A stretch of 64,000 nucleotides of DNA, taken from Euphorbia lathyris (lineage: Eukaryota > Streptophyta > Magnoliopsida > Malpighiales > Euphorbiaceae). The notes under the pieces were generated by a model. It had not been told where the DNA came from and did not search any database. It was given only the letters and a program-made list of their open reading frames with translations. The stretch spans positions 12,190,501-12,254,500 of the forward strand of contig NC_088916.1 of the NCBI RefSeq assembly GCF_963576675.1, given 5' to 3'. Positions 47,101-59,624 of this stretch are shown in pieces. The position numbers and the translations under genes are program-made. Each line of letters starts with the position of its first letter. Within the stretch, counting starts at the first letter, position 1.

Positions 47101-50100
47101 GGCGCAGTTACAAAAATAAAAATTCAAAACTATAAAAACTAACATAAAAATGCAATGAATACTAAAAATGAACGTGTTCCAGATATGTAACGGTCAAAAA
47201 ACCATAAAACTGCCCCTATGTCACCAAGGCGCGCCTTTGGCAACTGCACCTTGGCGCAAAATGGCGCACCAGGCGCACGCCATGGAGGTGTCATGGCGCT
47301 AACACCAAGGCCTGCGCCTGGTGCACCAAAGGCGCGCCTTTCATAACTATGAGGAAATGTGGTATTTTATCGATACTTCTCTATTGAATCCACATAAAGA
47401 ACAAAGATATCAGAGAAAATAATAAGTACAAGAAAACATAAAAAGGAAAACAGTCCTCTATGCCACATCAGAGCCCAGGGAAAGCTCCCACACTCTTGAC
47501 CACCTTGTTTAGTTTCGAAAAATATTTTACTTTTTCCTTTTTTAGGTTTCTTTTTCTTCTTTTTTGAAAAAGTTTTCCTAGTTTCCCATTTTTCAAATGG
47601 AAAATTAAAAACATTGTATTTATCTAACTTTGCTATTGTATAAATAAAACAATTAAATGTTAGCACTGGTGATACCAGGGATAAGGGGCCTAAGGTCTTG
47701 AGGATCTAAACAAGGAAGAAAAGGAAGCATGTGTAGTGTGTGTGCTGTTTGTGTCTGGTTACGCTGTTGTTAGCTGGTGTGAGTTTGCTCTGTTAGTAGG
47801 GGGGAAGGTTATTAAATAAGAATTGTGTGGGGTAGGAGGCATTAGGGAGGTATTAGCTAATTTTGGGATCTGCTGCCTGCCAGTAGGGATGTAAATGGGG
47901 CAGGGATTCCCTGCCCCATTGGTGACCTGCCCCGACGGGTACGGAGAATCCCCGATAAGGATCCCCGTGGGAATGGGATGGGGATAAGTTTGTCCTCCGT
48001 GGTGGGGATGGGGAAAGGTATCCCCGTCCCCACCCGTTAATCCCAATGGGAGATCCCCCACTATTCCCCGTGATAATTTATTTTTTTGGATGATTTAAGT
48101 ACATTTTAATTAGGTGATTGGTTGTTTTTTCAAATTTTAACTTTTTGTGGTTTGGAAAATTTGAGAATGATTGTTGAAACATTAACGTTGATTCCCTGCG
48201 TGGAACGGGGAATGGGGAATGGAGAAAAAGTTTTTGGAACAACAGTAGGGGAATGGGGATTCCCACGGGGATGGGGATGGGGACAAATCTATCCCCGTCT
48301 AACTCGCGGGGACGGGGAACGGGGATGGCAAATGCATTCCCCGCCCCGCCCTGTTTACATCTCTACTGCCAGTATCAGAGATCTGGGGCAGTGACCCTGT
48401 GGGTGGTTTCACCATTTCTATGTGATTCCTTTTGAGGGGCAGACATTTACTGTTCAGTTGATTATCAATACCAACTATCTATGTATCCCTTCTTTTCCTT
48501 CTACCTTTCTCTATTTATCTTAATCTCATTAAGCGATTCCTAACATTAAAAGCTTTGGAAAAAAAAATACTATTTTGAGCTTAAAATTTTAAAATGATGT
48601 TTGAATAAATTTATATACTAACAAAATTATTCCTAACCCTTAGTCACACACTTGGCTCTCCTCTTCTTTCTAGAATTCTCCTTGTCTTGGGCCATAGCCA
48701 GCAGTTCCAATTGCTAATCCTCTACTCTGCCATTCTCTATCAGCTTTCATGCTTCCAAATTTTTCCTTCTGTTTTGTGGTCAAGGATTTGGAAGCCAAGA
48801 CCGCCTATATGAACGGTCTTGCTACTGGGTAGTCTATATCAAGTGATGTCCAATTGTTGCATCCTTCCAAAATTTTACTTTTTAATGTAACAATCCTACA
48901 CATACTAAGACAAAGAAAATATATAAAAAGCTTGAAGATATTCCCCTACTTGCATGCTCTTGACCAAAACTTTCTCCATATAGTATAAGAGACGCAAATC
49001 ATCCACATAACTGATCGCAATTGCAACTAGAAAAGGATAAAGGTTAGATGAGTTGAGATGGGCTATAAAGCTCTATGCTAGAGTATGTCCTGTTGTTTCT
49101 AAATCAGTATGTTGGCCACAGACTCACAATCGATCGTTTGTCAAAGATAATAGGCATCTGAAAGATCAGTGCATGATTCGGAAGCAATTTTGACAAAAAT
49201 CACAATATTTTACACTCCAATAACACTTTTTATTTGGCAGCAGTTATTATATGCTGAGAAATTTGGCCTAACTCTACACTAAAAGCTAGCTTAAAGGAAA
49301 GGTTGCCTCACACCTATATACAATGTTTGCCTTTATAATTAACCAATTTAGGATACTTAACACATAGATCTCGCGTCCCAAAGTTGGTATGATACCATGT
49401 TGAGAAATTCAGACCTAATTCTACCACAAAAAATACTCTAAGGGGGGACTGCCTCAAGCTTATATATTCCCCTTTTCTTCTATAGCTAGCCAACATGGGA
49501 TACTTAACATTCTATAAAATCATAATTATCATTTTGTTTGGCAACTCAAGGTACAACAAAGATTGGGGAATTGTAGAATGGCTATGATCACAGTATCTGG
49601 TAACAACAAAGTGAAGCCTAAAATGACTCAGGTTCTTGATTAATTGTCCAAGCTAGTAAGCCTATTAGCATTTATGGTACTGCCCAGACTCAAATATCAT
49701 ACTCTAACCTTGACTTGAATAAATTATTTTATATGTCCATTAGCAAGTACTTGGGAATCTAGGTAAATGAACCCATTAGTTGATGTAGGCAGATTCACAT
49801 AGACTGATTTTCTCCAATTGAGATCTGCCGATATCTAGGAGTTTGTACCCTTAGGTTGAAAACTGTGTAATCTAGGTTTAAATAATTAGAATCCCATGTC
49901 CATTGCCAGCTGAGCCTGAAAGAACTATTGTCCCTTTGAGTTTTGATTGATAAATAACAATCGTTCAACTTGCAGTATATATGGCAGATAATTGAGGCAA
50001 ACAGGAAAAACAAAGACAGAAGAGAAAGAAAATGAAAGGAGAATAGGGAAAAAATCCATATTACCTCCGAAAAACCTTCAGCTTGCAAAGTTGCCAAATT

Positions 50101-53100
50101 TGTGAATTCTCCAACCCCACTTGCTGGACGTTGATATTCCTCTTCATCAACCATTTCATTTGTCAGTTGCAAAAATAGTGGCGGTTGATAATCTGGCGTC
50201 GCAGAGCTGAGATATTGCCCTCCTTTTTTACCAACACTGATGCATTAGAAAACATTGAGATTAGTTTATCACTCGTGAAACTTGTAAGAGATTAGAACCT
50301 ACTCTGGATCCTCATTTAATTGCTAAACTTTTAGTGGTTCTTCAATATGGTATAAATGGTTGAATCATGAGCTATTCTCACAATATAATTCAAGCATGGC
50401 GATTTTTTTCCCCTAGGATGAGTTAGATTTTGAAACCTATTTTTGTCTTTCTTAGTATCTTAAACTTTCAGTTCTTAAACCATGCAAGATATATGAGACC
50501 TTACAAACGTTAACAATGAGAGGCAGCTTTGGAATTTTCTTATTGTCAAGTTACAGCCAGAAGAACAAAATTGAAAAAGAAGTTACCTTGTAAATTTATA
50601 TACATCTTTAATAGTCTCCTCCAGATAACCTGCATCAAGCTACAATATTTAGCCAACAATTACCACTGTAGTTTCACCAAAAGAAGATAGATTCATGATT
50701 TATTACTGTTACAGAAAGTCAATGTAATAAATGTATAGCATGCTTAGGCTGCTGTGACAGCTATGGGCTGCTAGTAGGGTCAGTATGTCTCCTTGACTGT
50801 AGGAGTAATATCAGGAGCTACTACTTGTATATATATCTGTGTATTGTTCCCAAGTAAAATATATCAATGTAGCATCTTACTCTACATGGTATCCCATGGA
50901 TTTCTCTGTATTTTCATGGTCTGTTACATGGTATCAGAGCCTAAGGTCTAAGGTTTCTGAATTCTTTTTTCTGGTAGTATTTCCAGAGTTGTGAAGTATT
51001 TCCAGAGTTGTGAAGTATTTCCAGAGTTGTGTTTCTGCAAGGTTCAATATTTTCTGGGTAGTATTTCCCAGGGTTCCATTTCTGTCAAGAGCTTGGGTCT
51101 CTTGAATACTCACTGTTGGGACGTCATTTTATCTCACCACCCCTCTGGTTCATCCTCTCCGCCTCTGATCGGCATTTCCTCACATTCCGGCCACCCTGTA
51201 TCGTCGTCGCTGTAAGAAAAGTCCTCCTTACATGGGATTAGAGCCTTGTTTGGTCTCTGTTTTGGGTTTCTGGATTGAGATTCCAGAATTTGTCTTCGGC
51301 TTTATGAGCAGAATTTCTGGGTTTACATTTCTGGGCTGTTTCTTTCAGCATTGTTGTCTGCCTTGTGAGCAGAATTTCTCGGTTCTTCTTCCGCCGTCGT
51401 CGACTCTCTGTTTCCGATTTGTCTGTCCCGTTAGTTTTCCGGTGAATCTCCTTTTGTGCACTGATGTTGCTGGCAGCCTCTTGCATGTGGCTACAACTGA
51501 GTTTTGCTTCTCTGTTTCGGAACAAAGCTTGATGTTCTTCCACTGATTTGTTCTTCTAGGCCACGTGCCCCGGATTATATTTTATATTCTAAAGTATCTT
51601 GAGTGTATTGTTTTTAGGACTATGTTATCTGTATTTGTAGCAAGCTGAGCATGATTAAAATCCATGCTTCAGCTTGAGGGGGAGTGTTACAGAAAGTCAA
51701 TGTAATAAATTTATGCTTAGGCTGCTGTGACAGCTATAGGCTGCTAGTAGGGTCAGTATGTCTCCTTGACTGTAGGAGTAATATCAGGAGCTACTACTTG
51801 TATATATATCTGTGTATTGTTCCCAAGTAAAATATATCAATGTAGCATCTTACTCTACATGGTATCCCATGGATTTCTCTGTATTTTCATGGTCTGTTAC
51901 AATTACTAATGCTTGAACAAACATCATAAGGCAAAATTTATTTGGGCAGGAAAGTGAGTTAACCAATGGATTACCATCATAAAACATTTTTTAGTCAGTG
52001 GATTAGAATATGGAAAGTAAATACCATTAATCCATAATTATCTGGGATTGATTACATCCTTCCTTGTTTTATTTAGTATCCCTCATCTATATCAACTGTT
52101 CTACATTCCAACAGTGACCGTAATTCCTGACTGAGTTCATAATTTGAATTGATTTAGTTCGAATCCTTTCTATGTCATAGACAATATCATAAACTACATG
52201 ATAAACTGTAGCCCACCTAGTTTTTTATCAGATTTACTGAAGTAAATGTTCTAAAAATATCACCCTCACTTCTCCATCTTTGAGAAAACCTTATTTTGAT
52301 AATCTGATGAGCAACTACAATAGTCATTTTGAACAATCAAACTCATTGAAAATTCTCAAATTTACAGAATAAATTTAACATGGCCTGTTAAAATATTTAA
52401 GACGCCCCATTCAAAAAACACCCAGCAAACAGGATTCAGAACCTTGATTATCAGCAAAGAGAATCTGATCCTCTAAATGTAGCTTATCACAAGCAGGAGT
52501 TCATGATGCATAAAACTACACAGTTGACATACCAAGCTTCAATCATCAAGCAAACATATTCAAACAATAACAACTCCTAGCGTAATGAAAAAGAGATGAT
52601 AAGCATCCAATTCAGAATGATCATATCTATAACTGAATTGTCAAACAGTCACTTATGTACCATGAGAGATCAATTGGTCAGCCAGTGCTTTCCACCAATT
52701 TGATGAATAGCTTTTCCCAAGTCCATGAAGTGGAAGCTTGTCAAATTGCATATCAAGAATTTTTTTGGCCTATAAACCAAATTGCAAAGCAAACTATCAG
52801 TAAAAAACCATAGCTGTGATTGAATAGCTGAACCAGAGAATGAATATAGTTTCTAACTAAAATATAATAGATTTTTAACAAGGTCAATAAAAAAATTCGA
52901 GTCATAGACTATCAAGATGACAACTTAATCTTCTGCTTTCATAAGCAACATCATTAAAAAGAATAGTACATAGGATAAAATCAGCCTCAGCAAAACAAAT
53001 TCTTTCTTAAGTTCTCCACATGTAGCCTTCAAACAAACAATGTATCACCATGTGGATCAATTTTAAGTCATTTGCAAAGGGGGTAAAAGAAAAAGAAGGA

Positions 53101-56100
53101 AAACTAATGTAAGTATTCGTAGGCCACTTTCAATACCAACTACAGGATGCTCTTATGACTAATAATTGTCATTCATTGAGAAGGCACTAGCTATTATCAA
53201 GAAGAAATAACTTACTCGAGACCCACGGAGAACATCTATAGGCATATTTAGGCCCCATTTACCCCCGCAAGATTGAATGCAAGACATCAGAAGAAATGCT
53301 TCCCTCGACAAGTCAAGCTCTTTTTTTGAGGCCATGCAATTATCACAGTTTCCTACAAATAAAAAGTGAATCTACTAAATAACAATTGATGATCATGTCC
53401 AAAAATAGAAAATAGTACGTCAAACATTACAAATTACAACTCAACCAAATAATGTGTGCAAGTAAAATCCATACCACATCTGTCAGCTGACATTTTTTCC
53501 CCAAAGTAATCAAGCAAGAATTTTCTTCTGCAACTTGTTGTTATGCAGTACATCTTTGCAGTCATCAAAGACGCAGTAACTGCTCTTCTCTGAGATTCCT
53601 GGAGAATTAAACAGTACACTTACTCCCCAAAAGAAGAAAACCGAAAGAAAGAGATAGGGATTTTCTAATGCTTGTACAAAGTACATGCACAGCATAGAAT
53701 CTGTCAATGCTTGGTTGAAGAACAAATTTGGAATCATAGGGTTTGCTTGAATGTTAGAGAGGGTTTAATAATGGAAGGGGATCTAAGGGGAAGGGAAGGG
53801 AGGTGGAGTAAAATACTTAACCTTCGAAACCCCACCAAATTGGTGGGACTAAAAATGGAGGTTTTTTAACCTCCAATTAACTTTTGAAATCCTTCCCCTC
53901 CTAATAACCTTCCTTCCCAAGCACGGTTAGGTTATTAACCTTCCATTGTTTAACCTTCAAAAACCTCCATCCAAGTAGACCCATAGAGTCTAAACCATTA
54001 ATATCATTTTAATAAGCCACGAAAAAAGAAACTTCACATACCGTCTTGAGTTCTCCACAATAAAAGTCAGCTTTCGCAAAGTCACTTCCAGTATAATAAA
54101 GCCAACAGGTAGAAGGTATACCATCTCTTCCACATCGTCCACTTTCCTGATAATAGGCCTCTAGACTCTTGGGGCAACCATGATGTATCACTTGCCTTAT
54201 GTTTGGCTTATCAATGCCCATGCCAAAAGCAACAGTGGCAACCATGACACGCAGTTCATCTCTTATAAATGACCTGCAAAAAGAAGATGGAAATGATAGG
54301 CTAAGCATAGATCGAAGTATGAGCTGTAAGTGAAGGAAGACAATGTTGTTTATTCAATAGTTATTAATCACTGGAAGGAAAACTACAAATACTACTTGAA
54401 AAAATATATATGGTTTATGAAAACCTGTGACTTTCTTCACGAGCTTTGTTACCCATTTGGCCATGGTATATTCCAGCACTTATTCCTGCCTTCTGCAGTG
54501 ACTCGAACATCTAGGAATATTTTTATGATGAGAGAAAGATGATACCAGAGTTAATCATTCAAACAACAAAGAAAGAAAAGCAAAAACATGCATTAGGTTC
54601 TATAGGAGGAAGCCATCAGATAGATATATCAACTCCTCTTTACACTTATGCTAGGATGCTACTTCAACAGTCAAACATAAATAAGCTGAAGTTTATGACA
54701 AAAAGAAAAACCTACTAAACCATAAAAGAAACAGGAAAACTTTAACCTCTTGATCATCTAAACCATCTATCTATTGTCAACAAATGATATTGAACTAAAC
54801 TTAACTAAAATATAACTTCAGACTCTCAAATCAATCTACAAATTCTCAATTTATCTTCTAGAAATTTAGAAGAAGACTTAGCACTTAGTTCTAGAATTTG
54901 TAGAACTTAAATAAAACATCATATGCGAACTCCCCCTCACTCAGCCTTCTATTCTAAATTTCTTCAAATTTTCCAATAGTTCAACAAAATAGCAGAGCCA
55001 TAACCTTAAATTTAATTATAAGAACTCTACCCGCACAAATATATATATAGATATAAAAAACTAAATACTCAATTCATATGCAGCCTTACCACTACCAAAA
55101 ATAGTGTATATCTTTATGTCTAAATGATTAAAAGAAAAAGAAAAACATGTGTAGGAGAGCCTCCTAAATATTTCACTTCATGCATTTGTCAAGCACGTCA
55201 ATCGGGGATAACAGACCAATGCCAGTGATACAAAAACAAGCATAATTTAAGGCTACAAAGTACACTATCTAGTCCAAAATGAACAAGGAATGACTTTTAT
55301 CTTCCCATTTTTGCACGTAATTCACCAACCGAACAGGTACAACATTTCTTTTCATCAAACTTCTCATAATCAAGAAAGAGTGAATAGTATATATAAAACC
55401 AGAGAACATCATGTTCATTGGGATTTTCCAAAAAAAATCCCACGTCCTCCTCTCTTATTAGTTCCATATAATAGTATTTTCAATATCAAAACTCTATCCT
55501 GGAAATTAATTGAGCCTGTCCTGAAATTAATTCCTAACCTTACTCCAATTGAAGGTCTCATAGGAAGGAAAGATGACTCCCACAACAATTCCATATAATT
55601 TGAAACGAACAGTATAAACAGTGTCCTTTTACCAAGTACTGAAGGATGACTACATTTCAAGCTTAGAATGCTTGCACATTTCAAATTGTTTGAAAGTATA
55701 ATGTCCTGTTTCCCAGTAAGGGATACTTCAATATCGGCCAAAAATAAATATATTTAGTAATTATATGAAAAGGAGGAAAAAAGAGACAAAAGCACCTGTT
55801 CGCAATCTTTTATGGTTGTGCAGTAAATAATAGTTGAACCATCATTCCCATCAGATTTTGAAATCTCATGCACAAGCTCATCCACAAAGTGAAGCCCACG
55901 GTTGAAATGTTTGACACCATAGAAGAGATTTTCGCGATCAAATGAACCAATGGCCAAGTAAGGATCGTGCATTTTCAGGGAATTGATTACGTCGGTTCTA
56001 ACCCTGAACTTATCAATAATAATTATTTTCAACCAAGATCCTGTGAAAGCATTATAAAAGCAATACCCTGGAACTAATGCACATACTGGAGAAGCAAAGA

Positions 56101-59100
56101 TAGCAAAATTACAGAACAAACAAATGATAAAACTATGATGCGTTTTAAAACATTATTCTATCCTGTAGTATTTCCAACTATGATAAGGGCGGCCCGGTGC
56201 ACTACGCGTCCCCGCTGAGCGAGGGTCCGGGAGGGGTCCCACCATAAGGGTGTACTGGGGGCGAGCCTTCCCCTGCCAATTTATTTGGCAGGAGGCCGCT
56301 CCTAAGACTCGAACCCATGACCTCTTGGTCACACGACAACAACATTTTACCGTTGCGCCAAGCCTCACATTATTCTATCCTGTAGTATTTCCAACTATGA
56401 TATGCTGTAAAATTTCTGCTTAACTACATAAGCAGCCCAAAAAGAAACAATTTTCTCATTTGCAAATTAGGGATAACTGACACATGAAGAAAATCATCAT
56501 AAAAACATTTCCTTATTCTTCATTGTACATTATCCATTTATGCATCTATATGTACCAAAGAATGGGCATTTTTTATGGCAGAGAACATTTCATGGATTTG
56601 GCATAAAGAAACATATTCTGTATGGCCAGTGTATTGCCGTAAAGACACAGGTCAAAACAAACAGAGTTGGCTAAATATTATAACATTTTGGATAGTTGTC
56701 GAAGGCATAAAGAAGTTGGCTGCACAGAGTAGCAAGAACCTAAGTGCCTCACTCCAAAATGATGTAAGATTCACATTTATAGGATGTCTGCATAATATAA
56801 ACATAATTGTAATCAGGTGGCCCTATCTATTATTCATCCATCTCTTTTGAATTAATCTCATCTATAATTCCAAAGAAAGTAGCCCTAGACCTAGAAAGTC
56901 TTGTGTTTGCAACTACTCTAAATAGTCAATTTGGTGGAGGAGAGAGACAGCATACACAGTAGTGCTATGCAAAACGTTGAACTGTAACCATGAGGTATCA
57001 ATGTAAGTTAATACATGAATTCCCCGATCACATCTTCTCATTATAATAAAAGACACAAGAACAATGAACAATCAATGACAATACCAAAGAAAATGAATAA
57101 GATGTGTACTTTTCAGTAGCAGTTGCAGTCAAGCCAACAAATGGAACATCGAAGAGGACATTGCGCAACTTATCTAACTGCTTGTATTCCACCCTGAAAA
57201 CGATTTCAAAATTGGAAAATTCCTGAAAAACATGAGTAAAAACCAAGGATAAAAGGTAAAAGGCTAAATGTTATTTCATGATTCAAAAATATAGATCATG
57301 TGCTACACGAGCAAATTTATTTGCAGAATATATTAGTGATGGTTCTACCAACTTCCTTAGACATATTACAGGTCAATAACTTAGAGTTTACACAGCCAAG
57401 TTTACATCATATCAGCAAGCGCAACATAATAGAACTTAATTCTGTTTTTTCTTTACATTTTAAGCAAGGATTCCTATATTCACATGTATAAAATAAATAT
57501 AATACAAATGCACTCATTTTATACATTGGACACATATACACCACTCAACTAGACCTCCAAGAAGTAGGACTAAAAGTTTATAACCACGTGTTCCAAGGCA
57601 ATATAAAAATAGAAGATGGATAACCTGAAATCATGGCCCCATTCTGAGATACAATGTGCTTCATCAACAGCAAGAAGACAAATTCCCATCTCTAGCAATT
57701 TCGACCAAAAGCTACAAATTGAAGTGAAAACTGTGACAGCAGTTCATCTGAAGGGGAAAATAATTGTTTACCTCATTTCCAGACAAAAAAAACAACTCCA
57801 CAACTGCATTGCACACATATTTATCATGCTATGTGAAATGAACAGCATTTACAAGACTTTCTGCAGGATGGTGGTAACAAACAAGCTCTTGAATTCGTTT
57901 TCATGATCTCAAGAAAGATTGTAAGAAAATGATGAGAAACCAACAAAAGTACCTATATATACCCAATAAATAAATGTTTCTAGTGCATAAAAATGGCAGT
58001 GTGCAAACTATATGTGGCATGCAAGTAACAAAAGGATGATCATGGGGGAAATATTTAAGGACAAAGAGACAAATATGAAAAAGAATTAAAAAAAATAGGT
58101 GAAATGTCAGAAAATCATCCAAATTTGCCCCTCATGTTATTGGGGAAGATCAATTTTACTCTTACACTACAAAACAACCTAATTTTGCTTTCTAGGAACC
58201 CTAGTTCAATTTCACTCTTTTTCAAGTAAATAAAATGAATGAAAACTACATATTTTCCGACGAAACCCCGTTTCCAAGGGTAAAATTGAGCTAAGGTTTT
58301 TACCATGGGGGCGACATTGAGCTATTTATTTTGTAGAGTAAGAGTAAAATTGATCTTCTTCAATAGCCTTGTGGAAAAATTGACCCTCATCCGAACTAGG
58401 TGGCATGTTGTTGGGAGGATTGTAATCATTGTACTATCAAGTAAATACATGACTTTATTATATCTAGGTCCATGTATGTAGGAGAGGATTCTCTAGCATA
58501 TATAAATGGCACTGTCCCTCTATAACTAGCCAATATGGAGTGATCTTAATAAATTGGGTGCCATACATATTTCAATAGCAAATTATTACAACAATTCAAA
58601 TCAATGAAAAGAAAATATGGTACCTGACAGGTAGCGAGCATGCCTTTTCAGGAGTCAAGAATATTAATTGAAAATGACCACTTTGAGCCAAATTTTGGAC
58701 AGACTGATCCTTCTGACTACTCCCAAGATATTCAGCTCTAATTCCTCGTTCTTTCAAAGCCATCACCTAATAATGCAAAGACAACTCAACCCAGAGAGAG
58801 GGGAACATCAAACAAACAAACAAACATACAGATATATAGAGGGGAGGGAATACCTGGTCTTGCATCAAGGATATAAGAGGGCTTATGACAACGGCAGTTT
58901 TTTCCACAAGCAAAGGAGGAACCTGGTAGCTATTAACAAAAGTTTTTTGAAAAACCATAAAATTTTCAGCAGAAATCAATGAAATTTGAAAATTAAATTA
59001 TAAAAAATAAAAAGGAAAAGTAGATTTTACCACAAAGATTTTCCACTGCCAGTGGCCATTACCACCATACAATCCTTCTTCTCCAAAATTTTCTCAATCA

Positions 59101-59276
59101 CCTCCTTCTGGTACGGCCGGAACCCAGAGTACCCAAAGTATTTCTGCAACAAAAAATAATCAAATCATCCATTGCATTCGTCTTTCGATTCCTTTCACTG
59201 AAAAACAAAAAGTATGTATAATTAATTAAATTAACTTGCGAATGGTTATTATTCAGACCTTGAGAGTGGATAACAT
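44101..59276 (-). CDS. WRN-type RecQ DNA helicase, 20 coding exons, frameshift in exon 18
   Basis: 3'-5' DNA helicase of recombination and repair, nuclear. Exons, in order: 59259-59276, 59031-59143, 58854-58929, 58624-58766, 57625-57711, 57110-57193, 55796-56003, 54425-54510, 54042-54273, 53475-53598, 53216-53352, 52661-52769, 50587-50629, 50065-50236, 46407-46477, 46216-46309, 45316-45528, 45025-45236, 44310-44615, 44101-44226. All introns are GT-AG and phases agree. Conceptual length is ~883 residues if the exon-18 frame is ignored. Domains: helicase core with GSGKS (38-42), DEAH (133-136), TATAT motif and [10 protein letters not shown] (314-323); zinc site C372/C390/C393/C396; winged-helix RQC (~400-490); HRDC (~545-620); helix-turn-helix tail as in WRN. 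There is no exonuclease domain. The start is the first ATG after an in-frame TAA. Plant SIM-type RecQ lacks this domain set. The 2-bp insertion may make it a pseudogene. Confidence 0.9.
44697..44935. repeat. MULE-like MITE in last large RecQ intron
   Basis: Imperfect inverted ends of ~80 bp (GTCAATTTGACTCTTCAACTT type) face each other around a short centre. It lies in intron 18 of the RecQ gene and belongs to the same broad family as 45,881-46,179. Confidence 0.7.
45025..45236 (-). other. RecQ exon 18 with 2-bp frameshift
   Basis: Exon 18 should be phase 0 at both ends, but it is 212 bp. Upstream it reads [16 protein letters not shown] and downstream, in another frame, [19 protein letters not shown]; both match the family. 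Near 45,180 the minus strand has CTTCTCTGGAGG where CTTCTGGAGG is expected. The literal frame reads CEYLLWRLH and then TAG, giving ~693 residues, with helicase, RQC and HRDC kept and most of the C-terminal tail lost. It could be a real mutation, an assembly error or a rarely spliced form. Confidence 0.85.
45657..45741 (-). mobile_element. Truncated Au-type SINE in RecQ intron
   Basis: A 53-bp body (45,673-45,725) matches the 3' part of the SINE at 56,186-56,367 (GGGCGGCCCGGTGC, GCGAGGGTCCGG). It is flanked by an exact 16-bp duplication AAAGGCCTTCCTTAAC. The 5' end is missing, as expected for aborted reverse transcription. Confidence 0.88.
45881..46179. repeat. MULE-like MITE in RecQ intron 16
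   Basis: Inverted ends GGGATAAAGAATCAATTTGG and GGGATTAAGGATCAATTTGG enclose ~300 bp. The flanks TTGTAGAT and TTGCAGAC may be a diverged target duplication. Confidence 0.72.
47006..47351. mobile_element. hAT MITE with GGCGC-rich ends, RecQ intron 14
   Basis: Inverted ends CATAGTTATTAAAGG...CCTTTCATAACTATG are flanked by an exact 8-bp duplication AGGAAATG (46,998-47,005 and 47,352-47,359). GGCGCRC motifs make it a relative of the element at 43,071. Confidence 0.92.
47885..48365. mobile_element. hAT-like MITE with G-rich ends, RecQ intron 14
   Basis: Inverted ends AGGGATGTAAATGGGG and TAGAGATGTAAACAGGG are flanked by the 8-bp duplication CTGCCAGT (47,877-47,884 and 48,366-48,373). The interior is rich in GGGGATGGGGA repeats. 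ORFs across it are compositional. Confidence 0.9.
49225..49500. repeat. Two diverged direct copies of a ~170-bp sequence
   Basis: In RecQ intron 14, TGAGAAATTTGGCCTAACTC (about 49,255) and TGAGAAATTCAGACCTAATT (about 49,400) start two related segments ending in similar CTTATATAnT...CCAAnnTGGGATACTTAAC sequence. It is probably remnants of an LTR or other repeat. The rest of the intron (48,374-49,224 and 49,501-50,064) shows nothing identifiable. Confidence 0.5.
50707..51901 (+). mobile_element. TRIM-type short LTR retrotransposon in RecQ intron 12
   Basis: LTRs of 222 bp (50,707-50,928) and 217 bp (51,685-51,901) start TGTTACAG and end CTGTTACA. The 5' LTR is followed at once by TGGTATCAGAGC, the classical initiator-Met tRNA primer site. 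GAGGGGGAG just before the 3' LTR is the polypurine tract. The 5-bp duplication ATTAC flanks it. The 756-bp interior has no gag or pol; its ORFs resemble no known protein. Confidence 0.94.
53740..53985. repeat. Purine/pyrimidine-skewed MITE-like insert
   Basis: In RecQ intron 9, a GGAAGG-rich half is followed by a CCTTCC-rich half with repeated AACCTTCC motifs, giving a partial inverted structure. No clear target duplication was found. Confidence 0.4.
56151..56402 (-). mobile_element. Au-type SINE with 35-bp target duplication
   Basis: The ~182-bp body (56,186-56,367) reads on the minus strand GAGGCTTGGCGCAACGGTAA, a tRNA-like head with RNA polymerase III boxes (GGTTCGAGTC), then GGTGGGACCCCTCCCGGACC and a 3' end in ...GGGCCGCCCTT. 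This matches the Au SINE family of flowering plants. Perfect 35-bp direct repeats flank it (56,151-56,185 and 56,368-56,402), which points to a young insertion. It lies in RecQ intron 6. Confidence 0.95.
58128..58398. repeat. Inverted-repeat MITE in RecQ intron 4
   Basis: The ends CCAAATTTGCCCCTCATG... and ...TTGACCCTCATCCGAAC enclose inner inverted motifs such as GAAGATCAATTTTACTCTTAC and its complement. It is a MULE-like MITE related to the other CAATTT-rich repeats here. No gene is present. Confidence 0.6.
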
Positions 59277-59620
59277 TTCTTCTCCACTTGTGATTCTACT
59301 ACAACTATTTCGTATCTGCCTCACTTTGCTGTTGAATTGTCTAGTTTACCGTGTTAAGCACAACGAGAAACAGAAACCCCAATCGCCATACAAGTAGTGG
59401 TACCTGAACAAGTTTTCCCGCGCATTTTTTCTTCACTCGGACGCCGTGCTGGAGTATAGAGCCCGAGCCTGTGGAACTTCGGGATGGGTCCTTCCCTAAC
59501 GACCAAAGCTAGGCCCTTCACCGTTGGGTCCATTGGATCCTAATTAAGCACAAATTTCCAAAAATGTCAGTTTTTTAATTTTCTAGTTAAAAGTATCCTT
59601 CTAATTTTTTTCATATACGG
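59277..59620 (-). promoter_or_regulatory. RecQ 5' leader and promoter region
   Basis: This is the stretch upstream of the inferred start codon. It contains an in-frame TAA ~72 bp before the ATG and a moderately GC-richer segment at 59,410-59,560. No clear TATA box was identified. A 5'-UTR intron cannot be excluded (CACGGTAAACT near 59,345). Confidence 0.4.
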
Positions 59621-59624
59621 ATAA

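Noticed and set aside
48122..48435. Glycine/proline-rich ORFs near 48.2 kb
   Set aside because: They are the G-rich hAT-like MITE read in frame.
51232..51546. 104-residue ORF with a hydrophobic profile
   Set aside because: It lies in the TRIM interior, overlaps an ORF on the other strand and matches nothing recognised.
44101..59276. Assignment of the helicase to plant RecQ-SIM or MED34/RecQL2
   Set aside because: The domain order with HRDC and a WRN-like helix-turn-helix tail, and the absence of the SIM insertion in the helicase core, fit a WRN-type RecQ better.
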